Source of the DNA: Angiostrongylus vasorum
Taxonomy: Eukaryota > Nematoda > Chromadorea > Rhabditida > Metastrongylidae
Length of the DNA: 64,000 bases
Direction: 5' to 3'
Assembly: GCA_018806985.1 (NCBI GenBank)
Contig: JADANN010000256.1
Location: 843,501 to 907,500 of the forward strand
Every line of letters begins with the position of its first letter. The first letter of the stretch is position 1. Position numbers and translations under genes: made by a program. This document shows positions 33,800 through 48,690 of this stretch, piece by piece. Below the pieces are notes generated by a model, which ran no database searches, was not told the origin of the DNA, and saw nothing but the letters and a program-made list of their open reading frames with translations.

Positions 33800-34110
33800 T
33801 AACGACATGCATATTTTTTTCCATCGTCTATCTCTCTCCCTCATTTCCCTTCCCTCCATGTTTTCCTTTCTTCACATGTTTTTTTCCTTCTCTGTCTTGT
33901 TCTCTGTATTCGTTTCCCGTGAAAAACAATGCATCAATTTATGTTGCCCCGTTGCCTTCCCTCTCTTTCTCAGTTTTTTTATTCTTGTGTAATTTCAGCC
34001 TCTCTATTTTTCCTTCAAACCCTTCTGCTTTCTCACTCTCTTTTCTATCCTTCCCGTTCACTCTCCATTTTTCGTTATATATTTGCTCATCAAATGACAA
34101 ACACAATCAA
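33800..34110. repeat. Polypyrimidine tract
   Basis: The plus strand between about 33805 and 34075 is dominated by C and T, with recurrent TTTCCTTC, CTCTCT and TTTTT words. A 166-codon plus ORF spans it (33727-34227), but its Ser/Phe/Leu/Pro bias follows from base composition; I do not call it a gene. Confidence 0.7.
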
Positions 34111-34229
34111 ATAGATAATTTAGTATCATTAAGGCATGTAAAAAACATTTTTCTGTGTATGAACTCTGCCATTGCTATTGACCAGAAATCCATCTTAAGG
34201 AATTTCTGTTATCGTTGGACAAACTGACG

Positions 34230-36640
34230 CTCAAAAACCGACACAAACAAAGCAATTTCAACGACAATTACTTTTGCTTTTTTATTCCGGGCTACGAAAC
34301 CTCGTCAGAAATCCTGCACCGAAAAAATATTCTTCTCAGCTCTGAGTCTCTACACCAACTTCATTCGTCGAATACGAAATCCTAGCTCGATTTCGATAGT
34401 TTAAGCGGTTAATTGACTCACATCAATTCGTTGTAGACCTATCGCATTATGACATCTGTTCTGCAACATGAGTCTTGTGAACATTGTTTCACGCACACGA
34501 TTACAGCTGACTATAATAATATTAACTGCATAACTAAGCACTTCATGTACCTTTTAGCTCTAGCGTTAAATCTAGGCAAAGAAATCCACAACTATAAAAA
34601 CCACAAGTAAATCCACGTAATAGGCCTAGATTTAAAATTTTAAGGCAGAACGAAGACAACTTATAAGAGTCTAGCAAGTTTCACCGCTGATGTTTGATTA
34701 GAGTTCCTTTCCGGAGAACAGAAGTTCCCAGAAAATGCTCGAAATTCGGGGATAATGAGCGCAGATAGGAAGGCATATGGAAGTTCCCCAAAGAAGCTAA
34801 TAATCGATTGAATAGTTCGCTGTGTGGAGAGCAATTAAGAGGGCCAAAGAAATGAGCGAGTGTATGAGAGTGAGCTGACTAATTGTCTCCTCTGGCACTC
34901 CAACTCTCTCGGAGAGACTGTGGAAGTGATCTGGGCTGGCCCTCTCCTCAAGCGCTCCGACACCCTCGCTCTCCCTTTCTGGTCCATCCCCCCTCGCATT
35001 CTGTCTTAAAAAATGGCTCTGCTCTACGGCCGGTCGCGACATATGGTGGTTGACCCACACTCAACTGTCCATCTTATCGCAGGACAACACAAAGCAAAAG
35101 AAGCAGCAAAATAACGTCGACGAGGCTCGTTTCGTGTCACACTTGAAAGCCATTTTCAATTCAGAAACTGATAGATGAACTCGTATAAACAATTCAGTCG
35201 GAAACATTGAAGACGAGGAAAACTCGAGAAAACAATGACTTATTCTAGGATCAGAATTTGAGTTGTGATTCACAAGTCAATAAAGCAATCAGTTAAAGTT
35301 CATGGCCAAGGTCATCCTATATGGGCTGTCACTCTCTTGAAGAAATTACTTCATATACATACGATAGCGCCTCTTTCCTGTCGACATTTTTATGCTCAAC
35401 TGCATTATTGTTTATAGAAGCCTTTCTGATTATAACTGCTTAGTAAGCTCTGTTTAGAAGAAATGGTATAGGAAAACACGTCAAGCATTTCACATCGAGC
35501 AATATGACAAGCACTACTAAGCAGGTATAGTTTGTTGCCATCGATAATAAACTTGAAGAACACTGGATGCTGATGCAGCAACGGAGGCAAGTCGGAAATT
35601 CAGGCGCCCCTTATTACATGAAATCCGTGCTTCAACACTCCTGGCTAGGCCTCTAGCGAGGCTAATTTACATAACGAGGTTATGAATACGAGGCAGCTGA
35701 GACACTCATACATGTCTTTCCCTGTCATGACCCTTGTCAGTTCTAATGAAGCTCAGCCGCTAGGAAACAAGTCATGTGAAAGATCGTCACTCACGTAATT
35801 CTAAACACAGATGACGGCGTAGTATACAGTACTCTCCATGTCGGCCAATCATAGCGCATATGTATTGCTTAAAGCGGCTTATTATGGTAGAAGGAAAGAG
35901 CTCTCGTAAGCCGATACTCTAATAGGTGCCTTAGGATAACGCAACTAATATATTCGACATCGATCTTGACTTTTTGTTTGCAAAACGAATTTATGGAATT
36001 CTACGGAGAAAGTCAGGAAAAAAAACCGTGGAATCAATGTTCGTTGTGCTCATACGTTAGCACCATTAATACACGTCACAACACAAATCATAGTGGATTA
36101 AATGATTATTTGCCATAAAAATTTCGAATACTATAAAAGTCTCAGGAATAACAATATAGCAAAGAAGGAGAACACAATAGATGGACGGTTAAATTATTTG
36201 TAGAAGAATCCCTAAAGTGCGTGTTCAACTCCCAATTAAAAATAGGGCACTAGAAGTGTTAAGATTAAAATCTTTTGTAAATGAACATCTAAGCGTAACA
36301 TCCACGCACAGAAATAAGGATGCTGAGCATTTGAGTGTTTGGGAAAGTGTTTAGGTAATAAGGGAAACAACATCGGATCTGCCAAAGGTAAAGAATCTCG
36401 ACTAAATCTTTCACTAGTCGAGAGACATTAACTCTAATTATAAGCGTTGGCATTAATTCACTGAGATCGGTCTCTTTGATGCATAGCGAATTATATGAAC
36501 CTATTGAAGCACAGATTATTGCCGATGGCGATGCAGATGTCTATTGATAATTTTTACTGAAATCAATGAGTGTGATAGAATTCTCTAGAAGCCCCTATGA
36601 AATACAATGAGATGAAAAATGGATGTGAACACAACACCTG
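34230..36640. other. Gap: nothing recognised
   Basis: Single-copy-looking AT-rich sequence; the short frames at 34797-35060 and 35061-35273 show no coding signs beyond length. Confidence 0.4.
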
Positions 36641-36649
36641 TGCTTCGAA

Positions 36650-36885
36650 GTGATGAGCTCGAGAGCACGCCCTCTACACTACCGTAACTGTGGTGGGCGC
36701 GTGAAGTGGGCGTGGCGCGGCCACAAACTGCTGAATTCAAACGCCGCGCACGCCATTGGGGAAGTGCGCGCCGACTGCGGCCGCCGCACACTTTTCGGCT
36801 GCACACCGTTTCTTTCTCATTTGAATGCCTTCACACAAACACAAACACATACAGAACGAGCTTGTACTGAATATAAATACGTGTA
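36650..36885 (+). promoter_or_regulatory. GC-rich island with promoter-like motifs
   Basis: Contains CACGCCC (36666-36672) and GTGGGCGTGGC (36706-36716), both Sp1/KLF-type sites, an inverted CCAAT (near 36750), and TATAAATA at 36872-36879. The order suits a plus-strand start near 36900. Local GC is far above the surroundings. No clear coding exon follows within 1 kb. Confidence 0.35.
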
Positions 36886-36899
36886 GATGTTATGGGAAC

Positions 36900-39280
36900 C
36901 GCCGAACGACTTAATGATGACGACGGGTGCCTTTTAAATGCTAATTGACGACGCAAAGGATTTCGCGCCTCCCCTAACTGCTAGTACTGTAGCCGAAATG
37001 GATATTTTAAGTGGGAATATGTAACGATAGGTAAAACGTGACCTAGCCGATTGATGACGTAGTTCAGACGCTGCGTGATTAAATGATAAATTTTGTGAAA
37101 CAGATGTGTTCTTTTTAAGCAAATCTTATTGAGAGATAAGAGCTGATTAAAGCATATTTACGTTGATAGAAGTGGAAAAGTACCAAATGAGCAAAAAAAG
37201 AAAAAAAAGACTAACATTCCAATAAAAATTTCAGTATTTGTTTTGCCGTAAATAATCATTGAAAGATGGGCGAGCCCAATTTGAATATAAAGACGTTTCA
37301 GCAGAATTACTCATTTTCAGAACACGCCTTTTAATTCTGCTGCAGTTCAACGCAAAACAGAAAGTCTTGTTAGGAGTGAAAATAATCCCGTGTTTTGGCA
37401 TGAAATGCCATGGCATTATTTCAAACGGGAAGACCGTTTATCAGCAACGCAATACACTGAGGCTCTACTGACGGGTCAATGGTGGGTAGTTCGTGGCCGG
37501 CTCAAAGCTCACCAAAAATCCTAATCATGGCGTTTTTCTTACATCCGAATTTCTTCCGCATAGGAACAAATTACTAGTTTCTGTTTACAATAGATGTTTA
37601 ATCACTGAACAAAAAAAACAACGGACTGACTAGCCCAGTGAGCTTACATGTGGATTCACGGAAGCGGTGTCGTCAATGATGTTTGTCATTGCTCCTCAAC
37701 CATTATTTAACTTTTCAATGGTTCCAATGGCTCTTCATCCAAATTTAAAAGTGAAATTAAGCATCAGCTTCCACTCAACAGCATCAGGTCAGGAATTTAA
37801 GCTCTCTTTACTGATTAACACTGATATCTTTAAAAACTACTAGAAAATTCGGTGTTTATTAATGGCAGAATAAAATTCAGCGATTATAACGCTTTAAGAA
37901 TTTGCAAGGCACGCAAAAAAATGTCGATAGCTTGGCGTCGACCTAACAAATGCAAGAGTGATGAGATAAACCTCGGGATAGACAGTTAAGTAAAAAAGGG
38001 TTTAGGTAAACAGATTAATAAGACAGGCGAGACCTATCAGGTAGAGAAGAAGAAAAGAAAGTGAACCGAGAATAGAATTACCTAGATGTGAATTACTACT
38101 AGCATATGAATATTGAATAGGAACTACTGTTGGGCTCATAGCTGTAAAAAGCGACAGAGAAAGGAAATGGTGAAAGTGGCAGCGTTTCAAAATGTCAAAG
38201 AGCTCATTAAAGTATACCAAAGTATCTATGGTCTGTTTACTGTGAAAGAGGGTTTATGATAATCATCCTCTGCTGACTGGCTTTACTAGCTGAGATTGTA
38301 GGCTTAACCGCTGCTTCACTTCGTCAAACCTCAATACATTGCTTCTGACACTATTTAATTATGTGAAGACGGCTTATGTCCATTCTGTTAAGGAAGCCGA
38401 GAAGCTGCCATTCGCATGAGATTGAATGAAAAATTAATAAAACCTTGAAGAAGTGCACATCTTGAAATACTGACAAACAAAGTATTCTCATGAAACATGT
38501 GACCAAACTGATTTAGCACTAAAAATATAACGACAATGAAGTGATCACATACGAACTAAAGCGGAAACGAGATAGAGATTATAGATACTTTCATTTGTCA
38601 GTGAAACTTTTTAGAAGGTGCACACTGACTTTCTAGATGTGTTCAGAAGAGTGATAGTTGGCCAATATGACTTATATGATGTACCTAAAACATAAACGTT
38701 TAGGAGAAGATGACGTGAAAATGGAGTAAACCAAAACCATAAAGGAAACGAAAAAAAGCGCGAAATAGAGGGTCCCTGTGGTTGGCTTTGATAGAAAAAA
38801 GCGGTATTAACAATACCTAATATTCCTGGAAGATGCAAAATCGGAACGCTTTCTAGAATAGATAAGAATGATGAACTGAGGAGACGAGGAAGAATGGTAG
38901 AGGATGAAGATATGGGACAAGAAATCGGGATTCAGGAAACGAAAGTAAGTAACGAGGGGCGATAACGACGAGGGGCGACGAGGACATGGAGTCGAGTGGG
39001 GCGGTCAGTGTTTTGCCGAACGAGAACGCCCGGACAGCGGACATCGGGGCACTGTGCCAATGTGGAGCGCCAGGGCTGCGTCTCTCGGGGTCAGCGAAAT
39101 CAAATAAAAACAGCTAACTCGAGGGTTAGAGAGCACAGTAGGCGGTGGAGCGCGACAGGCAGCAAGGACAGGCGATGGAGGTGAAGGGACGATCTTTTGA
39201 TAGGGGCAGCCCTCCCCTCAGACACACAACATGCACATGAACACACATGTACATGCACATAGATGACGACAGTACCTATA
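36900..39280. other. Gap: nothing recognised
   Basis: AT-rich apart from a GC-rich patch at 38960-39200, which carries several overlapping short frames and leads into the CA array. No exon supported. Confidence 0.4.
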
Positions 39281-39283
39281 CAA

Positions 39284-39533
<250 letters not shown>

Positions 39534-40602
39534 CGATGTATGTACAATTTGAAACAGTGCCACTACTATATGATTATGAAATAGATGTCAAACCGCATTC
39601 TGAAGTAGATATGTGTTCTTAAAAACAATTGCGGAAAGAAACACTGGGCATTTAACATAAATTTGAGAATAAAATAACACCTAGCGTTTGCTCAACAAGA
39701 ATACGAAAAATTACTTGATCAATGCCGAGGTTAATAGAGAGTCGGTCGTGGGATAAATTTGAGACTTTCAACAGCTGTGAAAATCATATACAAAAAGTCA
39801 GCTTCGAAGCTTCTCGTAATTACTGCGGATTTCTGTACATAAAGTTGACATGCGTGTTTTACTGAACAAAATACCTGCTGCCCGAATTCAAGACGGCGGC
39901 AAGCAAAAAGATGTCTCCCTCTAAAAGCAAATCACTTGACCGTGTGGTGAGCGGTAAAGGAAATGTTCATTTCTAGAAATCGACAGTTAAGCCTACATCA
40001 CATAGTGTAGAATCAAGCGGTATTTCTAAGACAACGAACGAAATAATTGAAAGATTATCAAGAATGACTGCTGATCCGTGCTTAAATATAGGATATTCCC
40101 AAGAAATCTGTTCTCTATTATCGTGGGAAGGAAAGGCTCCACAGTCATTACCTCGGTGATAAGCTTAAAAACAAGCGTTCTTGAAAATACGACCAGTGAT
40201 TGTAAGCTTGATCATCGAGAAAACCTTACTCATTGCTAGAATACCGATGAACATCAAAGATGGATGGAGAATAAAGAATTCACATCCGTGTTCATACGTG
40301 ACTATAAGTGTTGACGGGTTGAAAACCACTCTTGAACACTTGTTTTTCTTTCTAATTTTTGGACCTTTCTTTTGGCGCTGAAATTCCTCGCATTTATGTG
40401 TAATACAGCCTAAGCAATTGATTCTGTTGTTTTGCGTTAAAATTAGACGATGAAGTATGTGGAAATCATTGAGACGCAGTCAAAAGAGTGCATACGGTAG
40501 AGGAGGAGAGCCCAAACGGGGCCAATTGACAAAGGTCAAAGATGGACCGACAAACGACGCTACTATAGCGGGAAAAGCACAGAAGTGCCTGCGATCCAGA
40601 AA

Positions 40603-40760
<158 letters not shown>

Positions 40761-40799
40761 GATCTCCACAGGTTTATGCACGTTTTTTTTGGGGAGGGG

Positions 40800-42915
40800 G
40801 TGAGGGTCTAAGGATCAGTAATGAACCTGAGCTAATCTAAACTCCAAATGCTTCTTCAAAGAAGAAACAATGTCTGAAGTTAAGTAACAGTAAAAATGAA
40901 ATCATAACGAGTTTTTTTAGCTGTTGCTGTCGACAGTTGTCGATTCCTTGCTTTGAGCCCTGTTGTTTCAAACATCTAGTTCGTCTGGATCACATATGAG
41001 GAAGAAAGTCCATTCTCAACCACTCTATTAATGTTGGCAGATATGATTGTGATCGGATGTGCGCTATGCATACATGAAAATTAGAAATCGGCTTTTTAAA
41101 AGATGAGCTATTCTCCGTCTGATAGCCATCTGCAGTGCGCATGCCATAAAACGCATATAGCAAACGTAATGAATAGTTCGAGTGCTTCTAGCGAGAGGTC
41201 ATACGATAAGCGCCTCTCGTCCGAGGCTGCCAGTAATTGTGGCCCCCCAAATTTGCATGAACATCTCATGACAAGAAAACCAGCACACATTGAAGCCACA
41301 ATACATCTTCGATGTCAAAGAGCATGAAAAACTTATCGAACTTTGTGGAAGTACTTTAAATTCTGGAAGTACAACTGAAACATAGAAAAACTATGACGAA
41401 ACGATGCACAGCTCTCTCTTAAGCTCTAACTCTTCAAACTTGTTGGCATAAACAGCTTATTCAGTGGGGTCTTTTTTGACAGCACAAAAAATAAAGCCGC
41501 ATAAACAACCGGTCCCTCAGAAAGGACTTTTGCAAAAATGTGTTAAAAAATAGTGGTATTGACTCCTTGAAACATTTTTACAACGGTTGCCGTTATTTTG
41601 GGCACTTTAACAACGTGATAGGAATTCTTAAGTTCACAGTTTCCAGAGGTAAAATGTGATCTCGGCATAATCTGCAGTGGATTAACGTCATCGTTTCCGA
41701 TTTTTGAATTAATCGACAGGAAAAATCAGTGATTATTATCGATTCATACACCGGTGAAATCATCACATTGAGTTCGTTTTACAAAATGTTTTTATTTGTA
41801 GTGTTTTTTACTAGTAATTTTTTTCATACATAGGGAAACATCGTTCCGACCCAAAACCGCTTCACTCAGGTGCAAACCACAACAAACAATTGATGTTGAT
41901 CAATGGAACAGTCTGGAAGCAGGGAAATGTTGCTAGTTTCTTAACTACAGTAGTTGATTGAAGCAGCGAATAGTTTTCATCTTACAGTTTAGTATTAGCA
42001 ATGTAAAAACAAGGCAGCATTTTTGCTTCAAAAAACGTTTGCTCCTATTAGTCATGTAATGGATGAGTTGCAAAAAACAACTCCTAGGCTACAGTAGTTG
42101 TTTCGTCATTCTGCAACTTCGACTGCCTAACTTTTCCTTCCAAAAGAGTTAAATTTCAGAGCTGCGATATCCAAACTAGGATTCCAGGCGATTTCGTCGA
42201 CTTTCTAGACATTAGGACAGCAGCAGACTTTGTTGTTTTCGCAGAGCAGAACTGGAGACGTCCGTTAGCGAGTAAAAAATCACCACAGTAAAAAGCAGTT
42301 TTAAGTTTCCCACACAAAAGAAGCGCTGAGTGAACTTTAATACTGCAATGTCGATCAGATGCTGGTTGTACGAAACTGAAGAAAAAAAACTGGGAACAGC
42401 TGTGATATCTCATGTTTGTCAACTTATTGACGCCATCATTTGATCGGAATATATTGGCGCATTTCTCGAGTTTCTGCTTTTTAAAAAGGGATCCGAGAAA
42501 GTCCGATACGATTTCGATTTGATTTGTTGCGTTGAACCTATTTCACTGTGTATATTGGACTGGTATCATTTTTTATCACTCATAAATCTTTTTAGGAACT
42601 AACGAGTGACAAAATATGTTGTAGAACTGTTTGGCACTGAGGGTTCAAGGCACGGCACGAAGGAAGGTAAGAAGGTAGAAATGTGAATGGAGTGTGGGAA
42701 ATGAGACAGCGTCCAAACGGGAGGTGTACAGACGACTCGAGAAGTTTCGAGTCTACGATGATAGGTTGGAAACAAAGCACTACACGATCTTCACCCGCTG
42801 GTCAAGATCTTCAAAAATTCGTCGAAGGTGATTCCCGAGTAGCTGTAGCGTAAAAAATTTCGAAGGCTGGTCCCTCGTATATCTTACTCATGCCAAAAGC
42901 TCGTAAAACTTTGTC
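40800..42915. other. Gap: nothing recognised
   Basis: No repeat from the families above and no exon-like segment; short frames only. Confidence 0.4.
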
Positions 42916-42918
42916 TCA

Positions 42919-43095
42919 ATGACGGCTTGGCCATCTCTTTTCCTTCAAACACATTCTACACATTCTTTGATTGAAAGCCAGTTCAATAATCACAGTGAAG
43001 TAGAAAATACTTCCGAACAGCTCGCCGATCTCATAGTTGCGGACTTCCGTCAAGCCGAAAATGATCAGAAATTTCAAACCTCCTTCAAATTAAAA
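42919..43095 (+). CDS. Candidate plus-strand exon
   Basis: ATG at 42919 and 59 open codons to donor AAA|gtgagg. The second half is acidic (HSEVENTSEQLADLIVADFR). A weak acceptor at 42977 would give a shorter internal exon. No family recognised. Confidence 0.3.
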
Positions 43096-43099
43096 GTGA

Positions 43100-45250
43100 G
43101 GAGACGTCGACTGTGTTTCATTTGTTGATTCTAAAAAGAAGCTCTTAACTAACTTATGAAAATAAAGCCCATATAAAGAATTCATTATAACTATAGGAGT
43201 CTTGTAATACAACAATTCCACAGTATGTCGACAGGATTGTTTAAAGTAGGCAGGAATAATGACCTGTAGAAAAAAATGACCCTGTGCACACAAAACAATT
43301 GAATCGCACTTAAGGCCAAAAAAAGCGATGGTGCTTATCGTATAGGAAACAATGGGAAGGGGGTCGTCGTAGGTGACGAGGAAAAAACTACGACAACGGC
43401 TAGCGTCACTCGGGTAATAAGTCCTAGTGTTTGAAATCGCTCGTGAAATTCCAAGCTACGACGGCTTAGAAAACGTTCAGCCAAAGAAAAAAAGGGTTTT
43501 CTACCGAGGTAGGATTTTTAACCATTTCCTACAAGTCAGAGACCATCGTATTCTTGTGCTGATATCCATGGTATTCATGAATACGCAGTTTCATGTGAAA
43601 CGAAATGGGAATTTCAAACATTTCACCTTTGCTTGTGTAAGAGATCTGAAGCTGACGGAGTCGCTAGGCTAAGTAGAATACCTCTATGCTCCTAATAGAG
43701 ACATCAGTGAGGACCAAAAACTACCACTCACTTGCCTCGACTAAAAGGTAATCGGTAGGTCCTCTATCCTAACTTCTTCGTGGACGAATTTATACCTTCC
43801 GCGTACATTAAAGCAAATCCATGTACGTACGCCCAGGCTTTGATAAAAGGAGGTTGTTTGGACTTGGTAGAAACCTGAAATTGGTGGCTGGGTGGTATAA
43901 AGGAGCTCATTTGGATTCATATAAAACACATAGTGTCCATGCGCACTTTGGTGAGTACGGCGAACTAACAGTAAATATCTCTAGATCTCATGACGAGGAT
44001 TGTCGAGCTGTGGATGTCTTTTTCGAAGAATATAACATGCGTTGATACGATAGGTACGAAATTCATAACGTTCCTCAAACAAAAGAAACCGCATTTGAGT
44101 TCAATCAGAGAAACCTCATCCAAGTGACTGGGTTGAATGCGATGGTGATAGAACGAATGGAAACTTTACCGATGTTCGCTCGAATCCCTTGATTACTAAC
44201 GGAGCGTGTGGTGACTTGAAGCGATTCCTATTTATAGTCACTGTGTAACGTAACAAGCAGCTAATGTGCAAAAATTACTATGAGAGAGTCATGGAAGGAA
44301 ACTATTTGGAGTGTATGGTAGAGTTACTTTCATATCTATGCAACATCTATATAACACAAATAACAATATTTGTAAGCTTGATTAAGTCTGGAGGTGAGTG
44401 CTTCCTAAGAAATAAGCGGAATTTGAAAAGGTAGCTAAAACAGTGGAATCTATCGTTTATCGAGTGATTGACAAACGAAAACCTTTGAGTTTGTTGAGGT
44501 CTACGAAGTGGGATTACCGTGTGTCAGACACTGTTTGCAGGTCAGCGCCCTTCGAAAACCACAGATGGAGCTTGACTGACCCTCTTAATGCTGCACGTAG
44601 ATGTTCGAATCTTCTAACTCCTCACATGCACTAAATAGCGATCGATTTTTTTGGCAGCTCTGCACATTTTTTATTATTTTAACGTATTACGTAAAACGTA
44701 TTTTTTTGCATTTTTATCTCTATTTCAATTACTTTTTAGTTTGCTTTCCACTATTTTTCATCATTTTTTCTCTCGATAAGAAGAGAAAGAAAAGTTTAGC
44801 GGTTGTTTACTTGAAAAGCACACACTCTTAGATTCAACCTCTATGCCGTGAAAACCGTGGCAGCGTCAGGTAAAAATTGATTGTCCTCGGATCTGTATAG
44901 ACGTCAAACCGGAGTAGACATAGTAATTGAACTTAATGCTTGGTGAAAAGCAAAAATCTTAGGTGATCAGTTGCCAAAGACAAATAGGTAAGATTTTTAA
45001 TGGACTTTCTAGAACTATCCTCCTTTATCGCTCAAGAGACCTTTGGTATGTGGGAGAAACTTCATCCTCTAAATCATGTAGGCTGACCTTGTCATTGATG
45101 ACGATCCTGAACAATAATGTGATGGTCTACAAAAATATCCTGATAGCATTAGCATCGAGTGACCAGCATTCAACGTATATCTTTTCACCAGTTCCTTTTT
45201 TGTAGTTACGTAATAGTTCCTTGAGTTAATTGACGGTTACTGGGAGGTTG
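43100..45250. other. Gap: two weak plus frames only
   Basis: Frames at 43427-43672 and 43821-44045 are open but have no clear splice sites or domains; the second has a mixed, protein-like composition (KLVAGWYKGAHLDSYKTHS). Confidence 0.3.
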
Positions 45251-45370
45251 AGAGGAGAAATTGGTGCGCTGGGTCACGGTCAGGCCAGACAATTTTTTTC
45301 GATCGCGGACGCGATATCGAATTTCGTGGCGAGAAGACCTTGGCTTCGGTAGAACGGAAAGGTTTCCGAG

Positions 45371-45469
45371 ATGACGGCGATTACGGTAGGGGATAGACAG
45401 ATCGAAAGCCTGTTATCGCCGCCCGGCCGGTTTACATACTCGTCTCATGAACGGATTATGGCCATCCGA
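45371..45469 (+). CDS. Candidate first coding exon, plus strand
   Basis: An in-frame TAG lies 21 bases upstream of ATG 45371; 33 codons follow (MTAITVGDRQIESLLSPPGR start) to donor CGA|gtagaa. Unspliced, the frame runs to 45534. It lies in a GC-rich patch (45260-45470) like other exon-bearing patches here. Product not recognised. Confidence 0.35.
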
Positions 45470-46527
45470 GTAGAAGCAGCGCTTGAAGTAAATGTCATTG
45501 TAAAACCAGCAACTCATGAATTCGTGAATAACTAGTAGCCTGGAATAAATAGTGGTTTTAAATTTAAGTCTATATGCCTACAAATTCTAGCGAAAAGGTA
45601 AGATCTCTAGAAGGTTTCTTGTCAATTTGAAAGATGGCTGAACAGAATTTCTCGTAATTCGAGGAGAACGGCCCAAAAATAATTGCTGTCACGCTATCAC
45701 TAAGATTATAACGAAAAACGAGAAATAAGAAGTGTTTCATTAACATTATAGTGCTATAATCATTGACGATAGAAGAGATTTCGTCATTGGAATAAAAGCA
45801 CACTGACATTAACGTCACAGCAAAATGTTGCGCTACCAGAGCTCTTAGATTAATGAAAACCGCTTGAAAATAGACATACTCTCCATCGTCGTTAATTTCT
45901 CTTAAAGATCTCGCCCATAGCAAACTTACAGTGACTAGTATCCACAAGCTGCATATATCGGTTGTCGTTAAGCCCCCCAAAAAATCAAATCCAACAAAAG
46001 GTTCACAGAAAACAACTACATTTTGTCATTAACAGAAGACACCTGCCGTTAAATGTACACGTTGGAGCTGAAGACGGCTGATTCTGCACGTTCGTTGGGA
46101 TTCTTATCATTTTAGGATTTGGTTTTGTCAGTTGACAGACAACTACGTGTGGCAATTCCCATTAAGCTCATATACATAGAAGGAATGGAGCACTTTTCAT
46201 TAAAGGGTTTCATAAGAACAAAACGATTCCACGAATAAGCCGAAGAATAGACTGGTACTGCTACTTAATACGAGTGAAGCATATTAGATTTAATGCGACA
46301 CATTGGCGATAACAACAGGAAAACATGTCTTAAATTATAAACTCTCGAATAGGGAGCAAATTGAGTTAGCTTGTACACTCGTTTTTCTTTACCCTTAAAT
46401 AGGATTAGTACAAATAAAACCATATTATTCGTCTACGTGATGTCTGTGACGGACCATGCGAATGAGTGGAGACTGAGCCAACTCGCGTCACTTCACGTCT
46501 ACAAAAAAATGCAAGTGATAGGGGTGA

Positions 46528-46705
46528 TATATGTGTGTACATGATGCGTATCTATGTACGAGCATATGTAGATATAAATATGTGTGTATGCGTGTGTATG
46601 TGTATACGTGTGTATGTGTGGATATGTGTATACAAGCAGGCAGGCATGTGTATGTGTACATCTATGCGTGTATATGTATCTATACACATATGTATCATCT
46701 ATATT
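46528..46705. repeat. TG/TATG-rich compound microsatellite
   Basis: Irregular TGTGTATG, TATACG and TATGTG units over 180 bases, the complement type of the 26.4-kb array. Frames rich in Cys/Val/Tyr are artefacts. Confidence 0.88.
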
Positions 46706-48690
46706 TACATCGTGTGAGAATATAAATGATATTTCATGGAGTACTAAAATTGACCTGGATCTCTTATAGCTATCAGAAATAATTAAGGTGAAGCTTCATG
46801 TGACATGGTAGAACTGTAGAAACAACTAGGAGGTGAGGTTCGATGTTCCGGAAATTGGTGCCTTCAGTATGGTAGCTATTTTTCGCCTAAAGCTCTTGTC
46901 GGTTATATGGTATCTGAGCACCTTTCGATAATTAACTACACTTATTCCCATGTTATCGTGTGGATAATACGCTAAAATCCTTTTTTTGTTGGCAAGAAGT
47001 ACGTAGACGTTGCTAAGCCCGAGCAGAAATCCATTAAATAAAGATTAGAAACTAGAGATGTACGCTGAACCTAGAAAGGTGCAGTTTCATTATCTATCGT
47101 ACTCATGCAAATGCTTTTATTTTGCTGTAAGCGTTTTACGTACACCTGTCCAAAAAATGTCTCAGTGCCAGTAGTCGGGGTCGAGTAGTTAGATTCGCCT
47201 AGGAACTCCAATGGATCGGTTGTTGTCAAAAACATCTTCGATAAACAAGTCGAACAGTAGCTGTATTCAATTAAAAACTTCAGCGGCTGCTGGTCGCCAT
47301 GGAAAATTTCAACTGTAAGCAGTCGATCATATTTTCTGTAAATATCATCATTACGGTTTCCAACACCTAATTTGCCCTTAGTACAATTTCCAACTGTCTT
47401 CCAACCCCTGCTTGGTTCTAAAGGGCTTCTTACTGCTGACTAACTAAAACTTCTTTTCAAGCCTGCATTTAAGTGGAGAAATGGAATAAACGTGGTGTCT
47501 TCATGTTGCGAAAAACGCTTAACAGAAATACACTGAAGATAATTGAAAAAATACTAGGCAGAATACTACTGGTTTAATAGATGACAAAAATACTTATGAA
47601 ATTGCTGACCTCTTTGACAGTGTCGAATGTGTGTTTTGAATCAGGATGGTCTGAAAGGAATGAAATTATTCTCGTTGTCATGAGATTAAACAAAGAAGTT
47701 TTTTTGTTCTGGTGGAGCTATCTAGTGGCAGTATTCAGCTATCAGAACGTGGAATCCGATATGTAAAAATCAGAAGAGACACGGAAGAGAGGAGTTAATT
47801 TGGTGGTTAAGAAAGCACCATGAGATGAGCGCGTTCGGGAATTCCATGATTTATTTTCCACTTTTACCAAACCGAAATTACTGGCTTTGTTGTTTTTGTT
47901 TTCTCCTTATGCATGACGATAACTTTAAGAGAAGAAACAAATGATTAGACGGATTAATAGATAGATATTAGATGGATTCCTCATCATATGAGTTCTACCT
48001 TCTGCATGGCTATGAGTGTATGGCGATCTAAGAGAAAGCCCATTGCAGAACTGAACTCACTATTAAAGATGGTAGGCGAAAAAGAGAGCGAATGCCTGGC
48101 ATTATTGTGCCGAGCAACGTAACTCATAAGCAACTAGCAACGTTCGAACATACACAGCACTCATCCGACAAGGATACCAGTCAATGGACAGCGCATTATC
48201 GTGTGTGTTCATGTTTCCTTATAGAAATCAGCACAGATAGTACCACTAGTGAAATCTTTTGCTAACTTGGACCACCGGTTCTTCTCAAAGAATCTCATCC
48301 ACGTCCAGATCCGATTGCTTCATCTGATACTTCGATAAAAGCAATTAAATAAATGAAACGAGTGCAGAACTGTTGTTGTTGCTGTTGTGGTTGATGGTGT
48401 ATAAGCTGCTTACCTCAATTCCTCAACTATCTTGACCCCTAGATTCAGAAATGCGATTGATCGTATTTACACATTAGAGAAGTTTTTTTTTGCGCACAAA
48501 GACACCGCTTTGGGAAATGCACGAACTCTTTGAGAGTTACTCAGGAATTCAACACGGTTTCTTCTTCATCTGTACAATAATTCTGAACTGAATCCTCATT
48601 TTATAGTACTATTATGCAGTTAGAAGTTGACGTACTGACGAGAAATCGTACTTTCATCATAACTCATCAGTACAGGTGAAAGTGTTATAG

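Noticed and set aside
33727..34227. 166-codon plus-strand ORF, the longest in the region
   Set aside because: Its Ser/Phe/Leu bias follows from the pyrimidine tract, and no domain or splice support exists.
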